Source: Pseudomonas proteolytica
GTDB lineage: Bacteria > Pseudomonadota > Gammaproteobacteria > Pseudomonadales > Pseudomonadaceae
Length of the DNA: 64,000 nt
Reading direction: 5' to 3'
Assembly (NCBI RefSeq): GCF_007858275.1
Contig: NZ_VFEV01000019.1
Span: forward strand, 1-64,000
The notes beneath the pieces were generated by a model. The model worked only from the letters and a program-made list of their open reading frames with translations. It was not told the DNA's origin and made no database searches. Made by a program: the position numbers and the translations under genes. Below, one piece after another: positions 8,603 to 18,010 of the stretch. Numbering within the stretch: position 1 is the first letter of the stretch; every line of letters starts with the position of its first letter.

Positions 8603-9037
8603 TCAGAACTTGTCGAGGGTCTTGAACTTGGTCTCGCGCACCACTTCCTTGGGCTTGTACGCGCAATACCCCGGCCGTGGCCCGATCTTCGGGTGATTGC
8701 GGCAGGTATCCGGGCGCTTGTCATAAATAGTGCAGAAGCGCGTCTTACGATCCAGGTACAGGCAATCGTTGTTGCTCATGCGCTGCAGGGTAAAGATCTC
8801 GGACTTGGAGTTGAAACGCTCGACGATGCCTTCCTTCTGCAAGCGCTTGGCGATGTTCTTCGGCGGGTCGCCACGCTCGAATTCGTCGACGATGCCAATG
8901 CGGATCAAATCCTTGATCTTCACCTCAACCGGCAGGGTGCAGCAGTTGGACGTGCAGCCGCCGCACATGTGGCTGGAGTATTTCTGCCACGTTTCGAGAC
9001 GGTCGAGTTCCGCGGCGGCGATCAGTTGAGGCTTCAT
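8603..9037 (-). CDS. YkgJ-family cysteine cluster protein
   Basis: About 144 aa. Cysteines are arranged as HMCGGCTSNCCTLP near the N-terminus and, further on, NDCLYLDRKTRFCTIYDKRP, a cysteine before NHP, and PGYCAYKP. This is the pattern of the YkgJ/UPF0153 family, a presumed zinc- or iron-sulfur-binding fold of unknown function. The start at MKPQLIAAAELDRLE is chosen because similarity to the family begins there; the open frame reaches 9124 but has no better ribosome site. No operon partner; divergent from glgP. Confidence 0.75.
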   Translation of the reverse strand: MKPQLIAAAELDRLETWQKYSSHMCGGCTSNCCTLPVEVKIKDLIRIGIVDEFERGDPPKNIAKRLQKEGIVERFNSKSEIFTLQRMSNNDCLYLDRKTRFCTIYDKRPDTCRNHPKIGPRPGYCAYKPKEVVRETKFKTLDKF

Positions 9038-9277
9038 CAGGTTTCCAAGAGGGGCTTTGTCCGGGCGCGCGATCATACCGGGATTGGTGATTTTTTGAAC
9101 AATATTTTGCGGATTTCGGCTCAAAGGCTCCCGCCCGTCTCAAACGGGCACGGCCCCTGCATCTAAAACCTGCATGCGTGAATGAGTGAAAAAACTGCCG
9201 AACCGTCAGCCATGCCATGGGTCAGACCGTCTAGGCTCTAGGATTTCCCTTCTTCTATCTCGCCCGAGGTCGCACCG

Positions 9278-11728
9278 ATGTCTCAGGAACCGCTTGTACG
9301 AGAAGCAGAGGTAGCCGCGTTTCGCGATGCTGTCTTGACCAAACTCACTTATGCGGTGGGCAAGGATCCCGATCACGCCTTTGACCACGACTGGTTCGAA
9401 GCCATTGCCCTGGCGGCGCGCGACCATATGGTCGACCACTGGATGGACCACACCCGGCGTATCTACCGGCGTGGGCAGAAGCGGGTGTATTACCTGTCCC
9501 TGGAATTTTTGATCGGTCGTTTGCTGTTTGACAGCCTGAGCAACCTCGGCCTGCTGGAGGTGGCGCGCGAAGCCCTCGGCGAGTTGGGTGTGGACCTGGA
9601 GCGCATTCGCCTGCTGGAGCCCGATGCGGCCCTGGGCAACGGGGGCCTGGGGCGCCTGGCCGCGTGCTTTATGGAAAGCATGTCGACCCTGGGCATTGCC
9701 GGCCATGGCTATGGCATTCGTTACGAACACGGGCTGTTTCGCCAGGCGATTGTCGATGGCTGGCAGCAGGAGCAGACCGAACGCTGGCTGGATTTCGGCA
9801 ACCCCTGGGAGTTCGAGCGCGCCGAGGTGATCTACCCGATCGGCTTTGGCGGCAGCGTCGAGACTGTGCTGGATGCGTCCGGCAAGTCGATCCAGGTCTG
9901 GTCGCCCAATGAAACCGTGCGCGCCGTAGCCTACGACACCCCGGTGGTCGGCTGGCGTGGCGCCAGTGTGAACACCTTGCGCCTGTGGCGTGCGCGGGCC
10001 GTCGAAGACCTGCACCTGGAGCGCTTCAACGCCGGTGACCATTTGGGCGCCGTTGCCGAAGTGGCCCGTGCCGAAAGCATCTCAAGGGTGCTTTACCCGG
10101 CCGACAGCACCGAAGCAGGGCAGGAATTGCGCCTGCGCCAGGAATATTTCTTCGTCTCGGCCTCCCTGCAGGACCTGCTGCGCCGCCACAAAAACATGCA
10201 CGGCTCGGTCCTGAGCCTGGGCGAGCACGCGGCCATCCAGCTCAATGACACGCACCCGTCCATCGCCGTGGCCGAGTTGATGCGCCAATTGGTCGACCTG
10301 CACGATATTGCCTGGGATGCGGCCTGGCAGGTCACCGTCGAAACGCTGTCCTACACCAACCACACCCTGCTCCCCGAAGCCCTGGAAACCTGGCCGGTGG
10401 GCCTGATGGAACGCATGCTGCCCCGGCACATGCAGATCATTTACCTGATCAACGCCCAGCACATTGATTCGCTGCGGGCCAAGGGCATTCACGACTTCGA
10501 CGTCCTGCGCGCTGTCTCGCTGATCGAAGAAGACAACGGGCGCCGCGTGCGCATGGGCAACCTGGCGTTCCTGGGGTCCCACAGCGTCAACGGCGTCTCG
10601 GGATTGCATACGCAGCTGATGCGCAGCACGGTGTTTTCCGAACTGCACAAGCTCTACCCCGAGCGTATCAACAACAAGACCAACGGCATTACTTTCCGCC
10701 GCTGGCTGTTCCAGGCCAACCCCAAGCTTACCGCGATGCTGGTGGAGGCCCTGGGGCCGGACATTCTCGACAACATGGAACAGCGCCTGGTGGAGCTGGA
10801 AACCTTCGCCGAGAAAGACGCCTTTCGCAAAGCCTTCGCCGAGCAGCGCCTGCACAGCAAGCGGGTGCTGGCCGATATCATCCACGAGCGCCTGGGGATT
10901 TCGGTCAACCCGGCGGCGATGTTCGATGTGCAGGTCAAGCGTATCCACGAGTACAAGCGCCAATTGCTGAACCTGTTGCACACGGTTGCCCTGTACCAGG
11001 CGATTCGCGCCGAACCCGAAGTGGATTGGGTGCCGCGGGTGAAGATCTTCGCCGGCAAGGCGGCGGCCAGTTATCACCAGGCCAAGCTGATCATCAAGCT
11101 GACCAACGACATCGCCCGTACGGTGAACAACGACCCCACGGTGCGTGGCTTGCTCAAGGTCGTGTTCCTGCCCAACTACAACGTCAGCCTCGCCGAAAAC
11201 ATCATCCCGGCGGCGGACCTGTCGGAGCAGATCTCCACCGCCGGGTTTGAGGCCTCGGGCACCAGCAACATGAAGTTCGGCCTCAATGGCGCGCTGACCA
11301 TCGGCACTATGGATGGCGCCAATGTGGAGATGCATGAGCGTATCGGCGGCGAGCACATGTTTATTTTCGGCCTCAGCGCCGAGCAGGTGGAAGCGCGTAA
11401 ACAGGCCGGTGAGTTCAATGCCGGCCCTGATATCGCCGCATCCCACCGCTTGAACGACGTGCTGCAGGCGATTCGTGGCGGGGTGTTCTCGCCGGACGAT
11501 CCGGGGCGCTATGTGGGGTTGATCGACTCGTTGATCGCCTATGACCGGTTCCTGGTGTGCGCCGATTTTGACGCCTACTGGGACGCCCAGGCGCGGGTCG
11601 AAGCCCATTGGCACGACACCAGGGAGTGGTGGCGTTCGGCGGTGCTCAATACTGCGCGCACGGGTTGGTTCTCGTCAGACCGAACCATCCGGGAATACGC
11701 CACCGAGATCTGGAAAGCCTTGGACTAG
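9278..11728 (+). CDS. glgP: Glycogen/starch/alpha-glucan phosphorylase
   Basis: 816 aa, typical of the GT35 family. It releases glucose-1-phosphate from alpha-1,4-glucans. Seen in the sequence: the N-terminal phosphorylase signature YYLSLEFLIGR, the GNGGLGRLAACFMES segment, and the pyridoxal-phosphate lysine in EASGTSNMKFGLNGALT (about 655-671), followed by GTMDGANVEM. The gene stands alone here, without other glycogen genes. Start ATG with a GAGG-type ribosome site about 10 nt upstream. Confidence 0.96.
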   Translation: MSQEPLVREAEVAAFRDAVLTKLTYAVGKDPDHAFDHDWFEAIALAARDHMVDHWMDHTRRIYRRGQKRVYYLSLEFLIGRLLFDSLSNLGLLEVAREALGELGVDLERIRLLEPDAALGNGGLGRLAACFMESMSTLGIAGHGYGIRYEHGLFRQAIVDGWQQEQTERWLDFGNPWEFERAEVIYPIGFGGSVETVLDASGKSIQVWSPNETVRAVAYDTPVVGWRGASVNTLRLWRARAVEDLHLERFNAGDHLGAVAEVARAESISRVLYPADSTEAGQELRLRQEYFFVSASLQDLLRRHKNMHGSVLSLGEHAAIQLNDTHPSIAVAELMRQLVDLHDIAWDAAWQVTVETLSYTNHTLLPEALETWPVGLMERMLPRHMQIIYLINAQHIDSLRAKGIHDFDVLRAVSLIEEDNGRRVRMGNLAFLGSHSVNGVSGLHTQLMRSTVFSELHKLYPERINNKTNGITFRRWLFQANPKLTAMLVEALGPDILDNMEQRLVELETFAEKDAFRKAFAEQRLHSKRVLADIIHERLGISVNPAAMFDVQVKRIHEYKRQLLNLLHTVALYQAIRAEPEVDWVPRVKIFAGKAAASYHQAKLIIKLTNDIARTVNNDPTVRGLLKVVFLPNYNVSLAENIIPAADLSEQISTAGFEASGTSNMKFGLNGALTIGTMDGANVEMHERIGGEHMFIFGLSAEQVEARKQAGEFNAGPDIAASHRLNDVLQAIRGGVFSPDDPGRYVGLIDSLIAYDRFLVCADFDAYWDAQARVEAHWHDTREWWRSAVLNTARTGWFSSDRTIREYATEIWKALD

Positions 11729-11744
11729 AACCCGCAGAACCCCG

Positions 11745-11866
11745 TGTGGGAGCTGGCTTGCCTGCGATAGCATCCCCTCGGTGTCACTGATACACCGAGG
11801 CGCCTGTATCGCAGGCAAGCCAGCTCCCGCACAAGCCAGGTCCTACACAAGCTGGCTCCTACATTG
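11745..11866. repeat. REP doublet (TGTGGGAGCTGGCTTGCCTGCGATAGC family)
   Basis: Arms TGTGGGAGCTGGCTTGCCTG and CAGGCAAGCCAGCTCCCGCA enclose an inner hairpin CCTCGGTGTCACTGATACACCGAGG. A decayed extra arm, AAGCTGGCTCCTACA, follows at 11850-11864. It fills most of the glgP-DUF2339 gap and is the only terminator-like structure after glgP. Confidence 0.75.
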
Positions 11867-11928
11867 GGATTGTGTCGATATACTGAGCGTCGGTTACGCC
11901 CGCTTCGGGCTGCTTAGGGATCTCGACC

Positions 11929-14900
11929 ATGCAATGGATGTTCATGCTCATTGGCCTGGTGCTCGGCTGGGCGCTGGATGAGTCGTTCAGTGACGCAGCC
12001 TTCGGCGCGCTCCTGGGTTTGGGGATTGGCCAAGCCATTCGTCTGTCGAACCTTGGCAGCGCCTTGAAGGCTCTGGAGCAACGCCTGGCGATGCTGGAAA
12101 AGCCGCCGCAGGTCGAGCCGCCCATGGTCGAACCCGCGCCCGCCCCAGAACTGGTCTGGGAACTGCCCGCCGAACTGCAACCCACCTCTGCTGCCGAACC
12201 CAGCCCGCCGCTGCCGGACGACCTGTGGAAACCGGCCGCTGCTGCACGCGAAGCTGAACCCCAAACCCCCCGTGGCCCCAACCTGATCGAACGGGCTATC
12301 CAGGGGGCGCGCAACTGGCTGCTGGGTGGCAACACCGTGCTGCGGGTTGGCGTGGTGCTGCTGTTCCTTGGCCTGGCATTTTTGCTGCGCTATGCCACCG
12401 AAGGCATGGTGGTGCCCATCGAGTTGCGCTACGCCGGTGTCGCCGCCTGCGCCCTGGGCTTACTGGGCCTGGGCTGGTGGCTGCGCGCGCGCAACGGCAA
12501 TTACGCGCTGATCCTGCAAGGCACCGGCATCGCCGTGTTGTACCTGACGGTATTCGCCGCCATGCGTCTGCACCCTTTGCTCGACCCCGGCGCGGCGCTC
12601 GGCCTGCTGGTGGCAGTGACGCTGTTTTCGGCGATCCTTGCCATTACCCAGGACGCCATCGGCCTGGCCTGCGCCGCCGCCCTGGGCGGTTTCGCCGCGC
12701 CGATCCTGGCGTCCACCGGCGAGGGCAGCCATGTGGCGCTGTTCAGCTACTTCACCTTGCTCAACGTCGGCATCCTCGCCATTGCCTGGTTCAAGGCCTG
12801 GCGCCTGCTCAATGTGATTGGTTTTGCCGGCACCTTCGGTATCGGCTTTGCCTGGGGCATCCGCTCCTACACGCCGGAGTTGCTGTGGAGTACCGAGCCG
12901 TTCCTGATTGTGTTTTTCCTGATGTACCTGGCCATCGGCCTGTTGTTTGCGCGGCGCAAACTCCTGGAAATGCCCGACGCCCCGGCCGATGACAGCCGTG
13001 GCGCATTGCTGCGCTGGTCGGCGGCCAAGGGGGATTATGTGGATGGCGGCCTGCTGTTCGGGCCACCGCTTGTGGCGTTTGGCTTGCAGTTCACCCTGGT
13101 GCAACACCTGGAGTTCGCACCGGCATTCAGCGCGTTGGCGTTGGGCATCATCTATATGCTCCTGGCGCGTGTGCTCAGTGGCGGGCGCACCGTATTGCTG
13201 GCCGAAACCTGCCTGGCCCTGGGCGTGATCTTCGCCAGCCTGGCGATCCCCCTGGGCCTGGATGCGCGCTGGACCGCCGCGGCGTGGGCGGTGGAGGGGG
13301 CGGGGATCTTCTGGCTGGGGTTGCGTCAGCAGCGCTTGCTGGCTCGCGGGTTTGGCCTGCTGCTGCAACTGGGTTCGGCACTGGCGTTTCTCAGTGAGTT
13401 GCAGGCGGGCGAATACACGCTGCTTGAGGGTGCACCGTTGGGTGCGTTGCTGCTTGGCGTGGCGTTGCTGTTTAGCTTCTGGCAACTGCGCAAGGCGGGC
13501 GATGAGCAGGTGTCTGCCTGGGAGCGCCACGGTTTGCCGGTGTTGGCCGGCTTGGGGCTGGGCTGCTTGTATTTGCTGGCACCGTTGCTGCTGTCGATCA
13601 ACGGTACGGCGATCAGTTGGGCGCTGGCGGGCGCGGTGACACTGTTTGCCGGCCTGCGTATCGCTTCGCGCACTTTCCTGTTCGCGGGGCTTACTGTGCA
13701 AGTGCTGGGCGGCACATTGCTGTTGTGGTGGGCGCCGTGGATCGACGAAGAGTGGCCTGCGTTCCGGCATCTAGGATTCTGGGCGCCGATGCTTGTAGGG
13801 CTGGCAGCATTCGTGGGCGCCTGGCGTTTGCGGGGCGCAGGTCAATCGTCGGTGTTTGACGGGCTTAAGTTGCCGCGTATCGCGGATGGGCTGTTGGCCT
13901 GGGGCGTAATCTGGTGGGCGGCAGCGCTGAACAGCGAAGTGCTGCGCTTTACGCCTCCTGAACTGCAAGCCACGTTCCTGCTGGCGGCCGCGGCGGCCAG
14001 TGTGGCGCTCTGGACTGTGTTGGCCGTGCGTCTGCGCTGGGCATCGCTGGGCGCCATGAGCCTGTTGCTGATGCCGGCGGCGGCGATGGTGCTGCTGGTT
14101 TCGGCGCATCGCTATTATCACCCAGCAGCCGAATTTGGCTGGCTGGCCTGGAGCTGCGTGTTCGCCGTACATTTCATCTCGTTGCGCCTGTTGAGTCTGG
14201 TGGCGCCGACCAAGGCTTTGAGCATCGCCCATGTACTGGGCTGCTGGATGCTAATCGGCATGCTGGCCCTGGAGTTGCGCTACGGCCTGCTGGTGCTCTC
14301 GGTGCAATACAACGCCTGGCGCTGGCTCGGCTGGGCGATTTTCCCCAGCCTGTACCTGATAGCCGTCGCTGCACCGCGCCAATGGCCGTGGCCAGTTTCT
14401 GCTTATCCACGCGAATACCGCCTGCTGGCCGCGCTGCCGTTGGCCGTGCTGATGCTGGTGTGGTTCTGGCTGGCCAATATTTTCAGCGACGGTACCGCCA
14501 AGCCGTTGCCCTACATGCCATTGCTCAACCCCTTGGACCTTGGCCTGCTGTTTGCGCTGCTGGGTGTGTACCTGTGGGCGCGCAGCGCGGCGCCGCAACT
14601 GGGCGGCCGCACCCCCTGGATTGCCCAGGGGGTTGCCGGGGTTTCGCTGTTCGCCTTTTTCACCGCATTGGTGATGCGCACGGCGCACCACTGGGGCGGC
14701 GTGCCGTTTCATCTGGATGCGTTGCTCGACTCCATGCTGGTGCAGGCCGGATTGTCGATTGTCTGGACCCTGATTGCCCTGGGCCTGATGATCGGTGGTC
14801 ATCTGCGCAATCGCCGGGAGGTGTGGCTGGTCGGCGCGGTGCTGATTGGCGTGGTGGTCGCCAAGTTGTTCCTCGTCGAGCTGAGCAACCGTGGCGGGCT

Positions 14901-15018
14901 GGAGCGGATTGTGTCGTTTATCGGCGTGGGCGGGCTGTTGCTGGTGGTGGGTTATTTTGCCCCGCTGCCGCCCAAACGCGTTGAACTCGAGGTTCAAACC
15001 CAAGGAGCTTCCTCTTGA
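11929..15018 (+). CDS. DUF2339 family polytopic membrane protein
   Basis: 1029 aa. A short N-terminal hydrophobic segment is followed by a coiled-coil-like stretch (KALEQRLAMLEK, about 47-58), a Pro/Glu-rich linker (about 62-115), and then more than twenty closely spaced hydrophobic segments to the C-terminus. This is the layout of DUF2339, an inner-membrane family without known function. The stop overlaps the start of the DUF3999 gene (TTGA), so the two form a translationally coupled pair. An AGGGAT ribosome site precedes the ATG. Confidence 0.88.
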   Translation: MQWMFMLIGLVLGWALDESFSDAAFGALLGLGIGQAIRLSNLGSALKALEQRLAMLEKPPQVEPPMVEPAPAPELVWELPAELQPTSAAEPSPPLPDDLWKPAAAAREAEPQTPRGPNLIERAIQGARNWLLGGNTVLRVGVVLLFLGLAFLLRYATEGMVVPIELRYAGVAACALGLLGLGWWLRARNGNYALILQGTGIAVLYLTVFAAMRLHPLLDPGAALGLLVAVTLFSAILAITQDAIGLACAAALGGFAAPILASTGEGSHVALFSYFTLLNVGILAIAWFKAWRLLNVIGFAGTFGIGFAWGIRSYTPELLWSTEPFLIVFFLMYLAIGLLFARRKLLEMPDAPADDSRGALLRWSAAKGDYVDGGLLFGPPLVAFGLQFTLVQHLEFAPAFSALALGIIYMLLARVLSGGRTVLLAETCLALGVIFASLAIPLGLDARWTAAAWAVEGAGIFWLGLRQQRLLARGFGLLLQLGSALAFLSELQAGEYTLLEGAPLGALLLGVALLFSFWQLRKAGDEQVSAWERHGLPVLAGLGLGCLYLLAPLLLSINGTAISWALAGAVTLFAGLRIASRTFLFAGLTVQVLGGTLLLWWAPWIDEEWPAFRHLGFWAPMLVGLAAFVGAWRLRGAGQSSVFDGLKLPRIADGLLAWGVIWWAAALNSEVLRFTPPELQATFLLAAAAASVALWTVLAVRLRWASLGAMSLLLMPAAAMVLLVSAHRYYHPAAEFGWLAWSCVFAVHFISLRLLSLVAPTKALSIAHVLGCWMLIGMLALELRYGLLVLSVQYNAWRWLGWAIFPSLYLIAVAAPRQWPWPVSAYPREYRLLAALPLAVLMLVWFWLANIFSDGTAKPLPYMPLLNPLDLGLLFALLGVYLWARSAAPQLGGRTPWIAQGVAGVSLFAFFTALVMRTAHHWGGVPFHLDALLDSMLVQAGLSIVWTLIALGLMIGGHLRNRREVWLVGAVLIGVVVAKLFLVELSNRGGLERIVSFIGVGGLLLVVGYFAPLPPKRVELEVQTQGASS

Positions 15019-16355
15019 TCGGCAAACTGAGTATTGCCCTGGTGGGCCTGTGCACCGCGCTATCGGTATGGGCCGCAGAAGCCCCCGCCGACTTCACTGC
15101 CCAAGTGCCGCTGGCGATCAGCGGCGAAGGACCCTGGTATCGCCTGGAGTTGCCGCTGGCGGTGCAACTGAGCGCCCGCCAGGCCGATCTCAGTGACCTG
15201 CGGGTGTTCAACGCCGCCGGCGAGCCGCAGGCGTATGCATTGGTGCGTCAGTCGGCCGCCAGCGCGAAAAACCTGGCGAGGCTGAAGGGCTTCCCGCTGT
15301 ACGCCGCCGACAACACCAGTGACAGCGCGCCCAGCGTGCGCGTGCAATCGAGTGCCACGGGCACCCTGGTGCAGGTGCAGCCGTCCAGCGAAGTGCCGGC
15401 CGGCGCGCAGGTGCGACGCGGCTGGTTGCTCGATGCCAGTGCCATCAAGGCGCCGTTGCAAAAGCTGATCCTCGACTGGTCCGCCGAGCACGACGGTTTC
15501 CAGCGTTTCAGCATCGAAGCCAGTGACGATTTGCAGCACTGGCGCTCCTGGGGCGAAGGGCAGTTGGCGCGCCTGGCGTTTGCCGATGATCGGGTTGAAC
15601 TGCGTGAAGTGGCCTTGCCGGGGCAACCGGCGCGTTACCTGCGCCTGTTATGGCAAGGCCAGGCCGCGCCCGAGTTGACCTCCATTGAAGTGCAGAGCAC
15701 CAGCAGCTTGCCGTTGCCGCTGGTGTGGTCCGAGCCATTGGCCGGCAGCGCCCTTGAAGCGGGGCAATACAGCTGGCAGCTGCCCGGGGCGTTGAATATC
15801 GAGCGGGTGCGCATCGAGTTACGCCAGCCCAACAGCCTGGCCCCGGTGGGTCTTGCCGGGCGCCAGGACAGCAAGCAGGCATGGCAGCCGTTAAGCCGCG
15901 GTTTGCTCTACCGGTTGCCGCAGAACGGGCAAGAAATCACCCAGGATCAATTGCAGTTGCCGGGTTACCCGGTCCGCCAACTCAAGCTGGACGTAGACGA
16001 GCGGGGCGGTGGCCTGGGGCCGCAGGCGCCGGGGTTGAGTTTCGCCGTGCGGGCCACGCAGGTGGTGTTCCTGGCGCGGGGCGAACCGCCGTTTACCCTG
16101 GCGCTGGGCAACCCGTCGGCCAAGGCGGCGAACCTGCCGTTGACCACCCTGATTCCCGATTATCAGCCGCAGCGCCTCGCGGCGTTGGGCCAGGCCAGGG
16201 TCGATGGCGAGTGGCGCGCCATTCCGCCGGCCGCGCCAAATGTCGCAGGTATGCCTTGGCAGACAATCGGCCTGTGGGCCGTATTGCTGCTGGGCGTAGC
16301 GGCACTCGGGGGCATGGCCTACAGTCTGTTGCGCAAGCCGCCGGCCAGGCCCTGA
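15015..16355 (+). CDS. DUF3999 family exported, C-terminally anchored protein
   Basis: 446 aa, TTG start overlapping the upstream stop by 4 bp and preceded by AAGGAG at 15002-15007. The signal peptide (LSIALVGLCTALSVWAAEAPADF) cleaves near residue 20. A large extracytoplasmic part rich in beta-strand-like segments follows, with one hydrophobic C-terminal segment (about 415-440, ending LLRKPPARP). The pattern fits DUF3999. It probably works with the DUF2339 membrane protein at the periplasmic face, but the function is unknown. Confidence 0.85.
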   Translation: MIGKLSIALVGLCTALSVWAAEAPADFTAQVPLAISGEGPWYRLELPLAVQLSARQADLSDLRVFNAAGEPQAYALVRQSAASAKNLARLKGFPLYAADNTSDSAPSVRVQSSATGTLVQVQPSSEVPAGAQVRRGWLLDASAIKAPLQKLILDWSAEHDGFQRFSIEASDDLQHWRSWGEGQLARLAFADDRVELREVALPGQPARYLRLLWQGQAAPELTSIEVQSTSSLPLPLVWSEPLAGSALEAGQYSWQLPGALNIERVRIELRQPNSLAPVGLAGRQDSKQAWQPLSRGLLYRLPQNGQEITQDQLQLPGYPVRQLKLDVDERGGGLGPQAPGLSFAVRATQVVFLARGEPPFTLALGNPSAKAANLPLTTLIPDYQPQRLAALGQARVDGEWRAIPPAAPNVAGMPWQTIGLWAVLLLGVAALGGMAYSLLRKPPARP

Positions 16356-16468
16356 GCCGGGGCCTGCATGAACTCTGTCAGGGTTATCTCGTCTGATAGG
16401 AGGAAATGCGCCCCGACTCGCGCTAAACTGCGCGGGTTTTTAGCCCCCCCCATTCTCCGGAGCCGTCC

Positions 16469-17479
16469 ATGTCCCGCGTTACCCTGAGTCGCTATTTGAT
16501 TGAGCAGACCCGCAGCAACAACACCCCTGCCGATCTGCGCTTCCTGATCGAAGTGGTGGCGCGTGCTTGCAAGGAAATCAGCCACGCCGTGTCCAAGGGC
16601 GCGCTGGGCGGCGTCCTGGGCAGCATGGGCACTGAAAACGTGCAAGGCGAAGTGCAGAAGAAGCTCGACGTGATTTCCAACGAAATCCTGCTCGAAGCCA
16701 ACGAATGGGGCGGTCACCTGGCCGGCATGGCGTCCGAAGAAATGGACAACGCCTACCAGATCCCGGGCAAATACCCTAAAGGCGCGTACCTGCTGGTATT
16801 CGACCCGCTGGACGGCTCGTCGAACATCGACATCAACGCGCCAGTCGGCACCATCTTCTCCGTACTGCGTTGCCCGAACGAATACCTGAGCCAGAACGAA
16901 GCCCTGAACGAAAAGGCCTTCCTGCAGCCAGGCACCGAGCAGGTCGCCGCCGGTTATGCGATCTACGGCCCGCAGACCATGCTGGTGCTGACCCTGGGCG
17001 ATGGCGTCAAGGGCTTTACCCTGGACCGTGAAATGGGCAGCTTCGTGCTGACCCACGAAGACATCTCCATTCCTGCCTCGACCCAGGAATTTGCGATCAA
17101 CATGTCCAACCAGCGCCACTGGGAAGAACCGGTCAAGCGCTACGTCAACGAGTTGATGGAAGGTGAAGAAGGTCCGTTGAAGAAAAACTTCAACATGCGT
17201 TGGGTCGCCGCGATGGTTGCCGACGTACACCGCATCCTGACCCGTGGTGGCCTGTTCATGTACCCACGCGACAGCCGCGAGCCGTCCAAGCCGGGCAAAC
17301 TGCGCCTGATGTACGAAGCCAACCCGATGTCGTTCCTGGTCGAACAAGCTGGCGGTGCTTCCACCGACGGTCACCAGCGCATCCTCGACATCCAGCCTGA
17401 AGGCCTGCACCAGCGTGTGGCGGTGTTTCTGGGCTCCAAGGAAGAAGTGGCGCGCGTGACCGGTTACCACAAAGGTTAA
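16469..17479 (+). CDS. fbp: Fructose-1,6-bisphosphatase class I
   Basis: 336 aa, normal class I length. Metal- and phosphate-binding signature VFDPLDGSSNIDIN at about 110-123, preceded by an acidic AGMASEEMDN segment; the substrate-binding region near GGLFMYPRDSR also fits. It dephosphorylates fructose-1,6-bisphosphate in gluconeogenesis, which matters for a bacterium growing on amino acids. Single gene followed by a repeat and terminator. Confidence 0.96.
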   Translation: MSRVTLSRYLIEQTRSNNTPADLRFLIEVVARACKEISHAVSKGALGGVLGSMGTENVQGEVQKKLDVISNEILLEANEWGGHLAGMASEEMDNAYQIPGKYPKGAYLLVFDPLDGSSNIDINAPVGTIFSVLRCPNEYLSQNEALNEKAFLQPGTEQVAAGYAIYGPQTMLVLTLGDGVKGFTLDREMGSFVLTHEDISIPASTQEFAINMSNQRHWEEPVKRYVNELMEGEEGPLKKNFNMRWVAAMVADVHRILTRGGLFMYPRDSREPSKPGKLRLMYEANPMSFLVEQAGGASTDGHQRILDIQPEGLHQRVAVFLGSKEEVARVTGYHKG

Positions 17480-17490
17480 TGCTACCCCCT

Positions 17491-17628
17491 TTGGCGAGGG
17501 GGCTTGTCCCCCGCTGGGCTGCGAAGCAGCCCCCAAACCCACCCACTCGTTTTACCTGAAAGTACTCAGTGGCTTTATTGGGGCTGCTTCGCACCCCAGC
17601 GGGGGACAAGCCCCCTAGCCACAGGGGG
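17491..17628. repeat. REP doublet (GGCGAGGGGGCTTGTCCCCCGCTGGG family)
   Basis: Left arm GGCGAGGGGGCTTGTCCCCC GCTGGGCTGCGAAGCAGCCCC; right arm GGGGCTGCTTCGCACCCCAGC GGGGGACAAGCCCCCTAGCC. Each arm holds its own small hairpins and the two arms pair with each other. Other copies are near 46.1 and 58.6 kb, with a partial one at 24-94. Confidence 0.8.
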
Positions 17629-17637
17629 CTTTTTTTG
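17609..17637 (+). terminator. Terminator of fbp built from the end of a REP element
   Basis: AGCCCCCT-AGCCAC-AGGGGGCT followed by a T run: an 8-bp perfect stem at the 3' end of the repeat. The repeat appears to have been co-opted as, or merged with, the fbp terminator. Confidence 0.7.
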
Positions 17638-17725
17638 TTTTTGCCTTCCGGGAACCAGACCCCCCTTTTCCCTTCTAAGCTTCTGGCAGACCCCCACTGC
17701 TGCGTGTCCCTCCAGGAGCTCTACC

Positions 17726-17980
17726 ATGTCGTTACGCCGTCTCGCACTCTTGTGCTTTTGCGTCCTATTGGCCGCTTGCAGCAAGGTCACCCAGGAAAAC
17801 TACCAAAAGCTCTCGGCTGGCATGGCCAAGGCTGAAGTGGAGTCGTTGCTGGGTAAGCCCACCGATTGTTCCGGCGCGCTGGGCATGTCCAGTTGCACCT
17901 GGGGCGATAAAACCAGCTTTATCAGCGTGCAGTACGCCGGTGACAAAGTTCTGATGTTTTCCGGGCAAGGCCTGAAGTAA
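17726..17980 (+). CDS. Small lipoprotein (SmpA/OmlA- or DUF3862-like)
   Basis: 84 aa. Lipoprotein signal peptide MSLRRLALLCFCVLLAAC with lipobox LLAAC. The mature part (KVTQENYQKLSAGMAKAEV, ESLLGKPTDC, ending KVLMFSGQGLK) shows the 'Y..l..GMs..eV..llG.P' pattern of the BamE/SmpA-like superfamily. AGGAG lies 8 nt before the ATG; the longer frame upstream runs into the repeat and is not real. Followed 30 bp later by the lipocalin gene, probably in one transcript. Function unknown. Confidence 0.85.
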   Translation: MSLRRLALLCFCVLLAACSKVTQENYQKLSAGMAKAEVESLLGKPTDCSGALGMSSCTWGDKTSFISVQYAGDKVLMFSGQGLK

Positions 17981-18010
17981 ACCGGGGCGCAAGCCTGCGG
18001 GAGAAGAAGA

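Noticed and set aside
9125..9277. Terminator at the GCCCGTCTCAAACGGGC hairpin near 9135
   Set aside because: A short stem without a T run, between divergent genes where no transcript ends.
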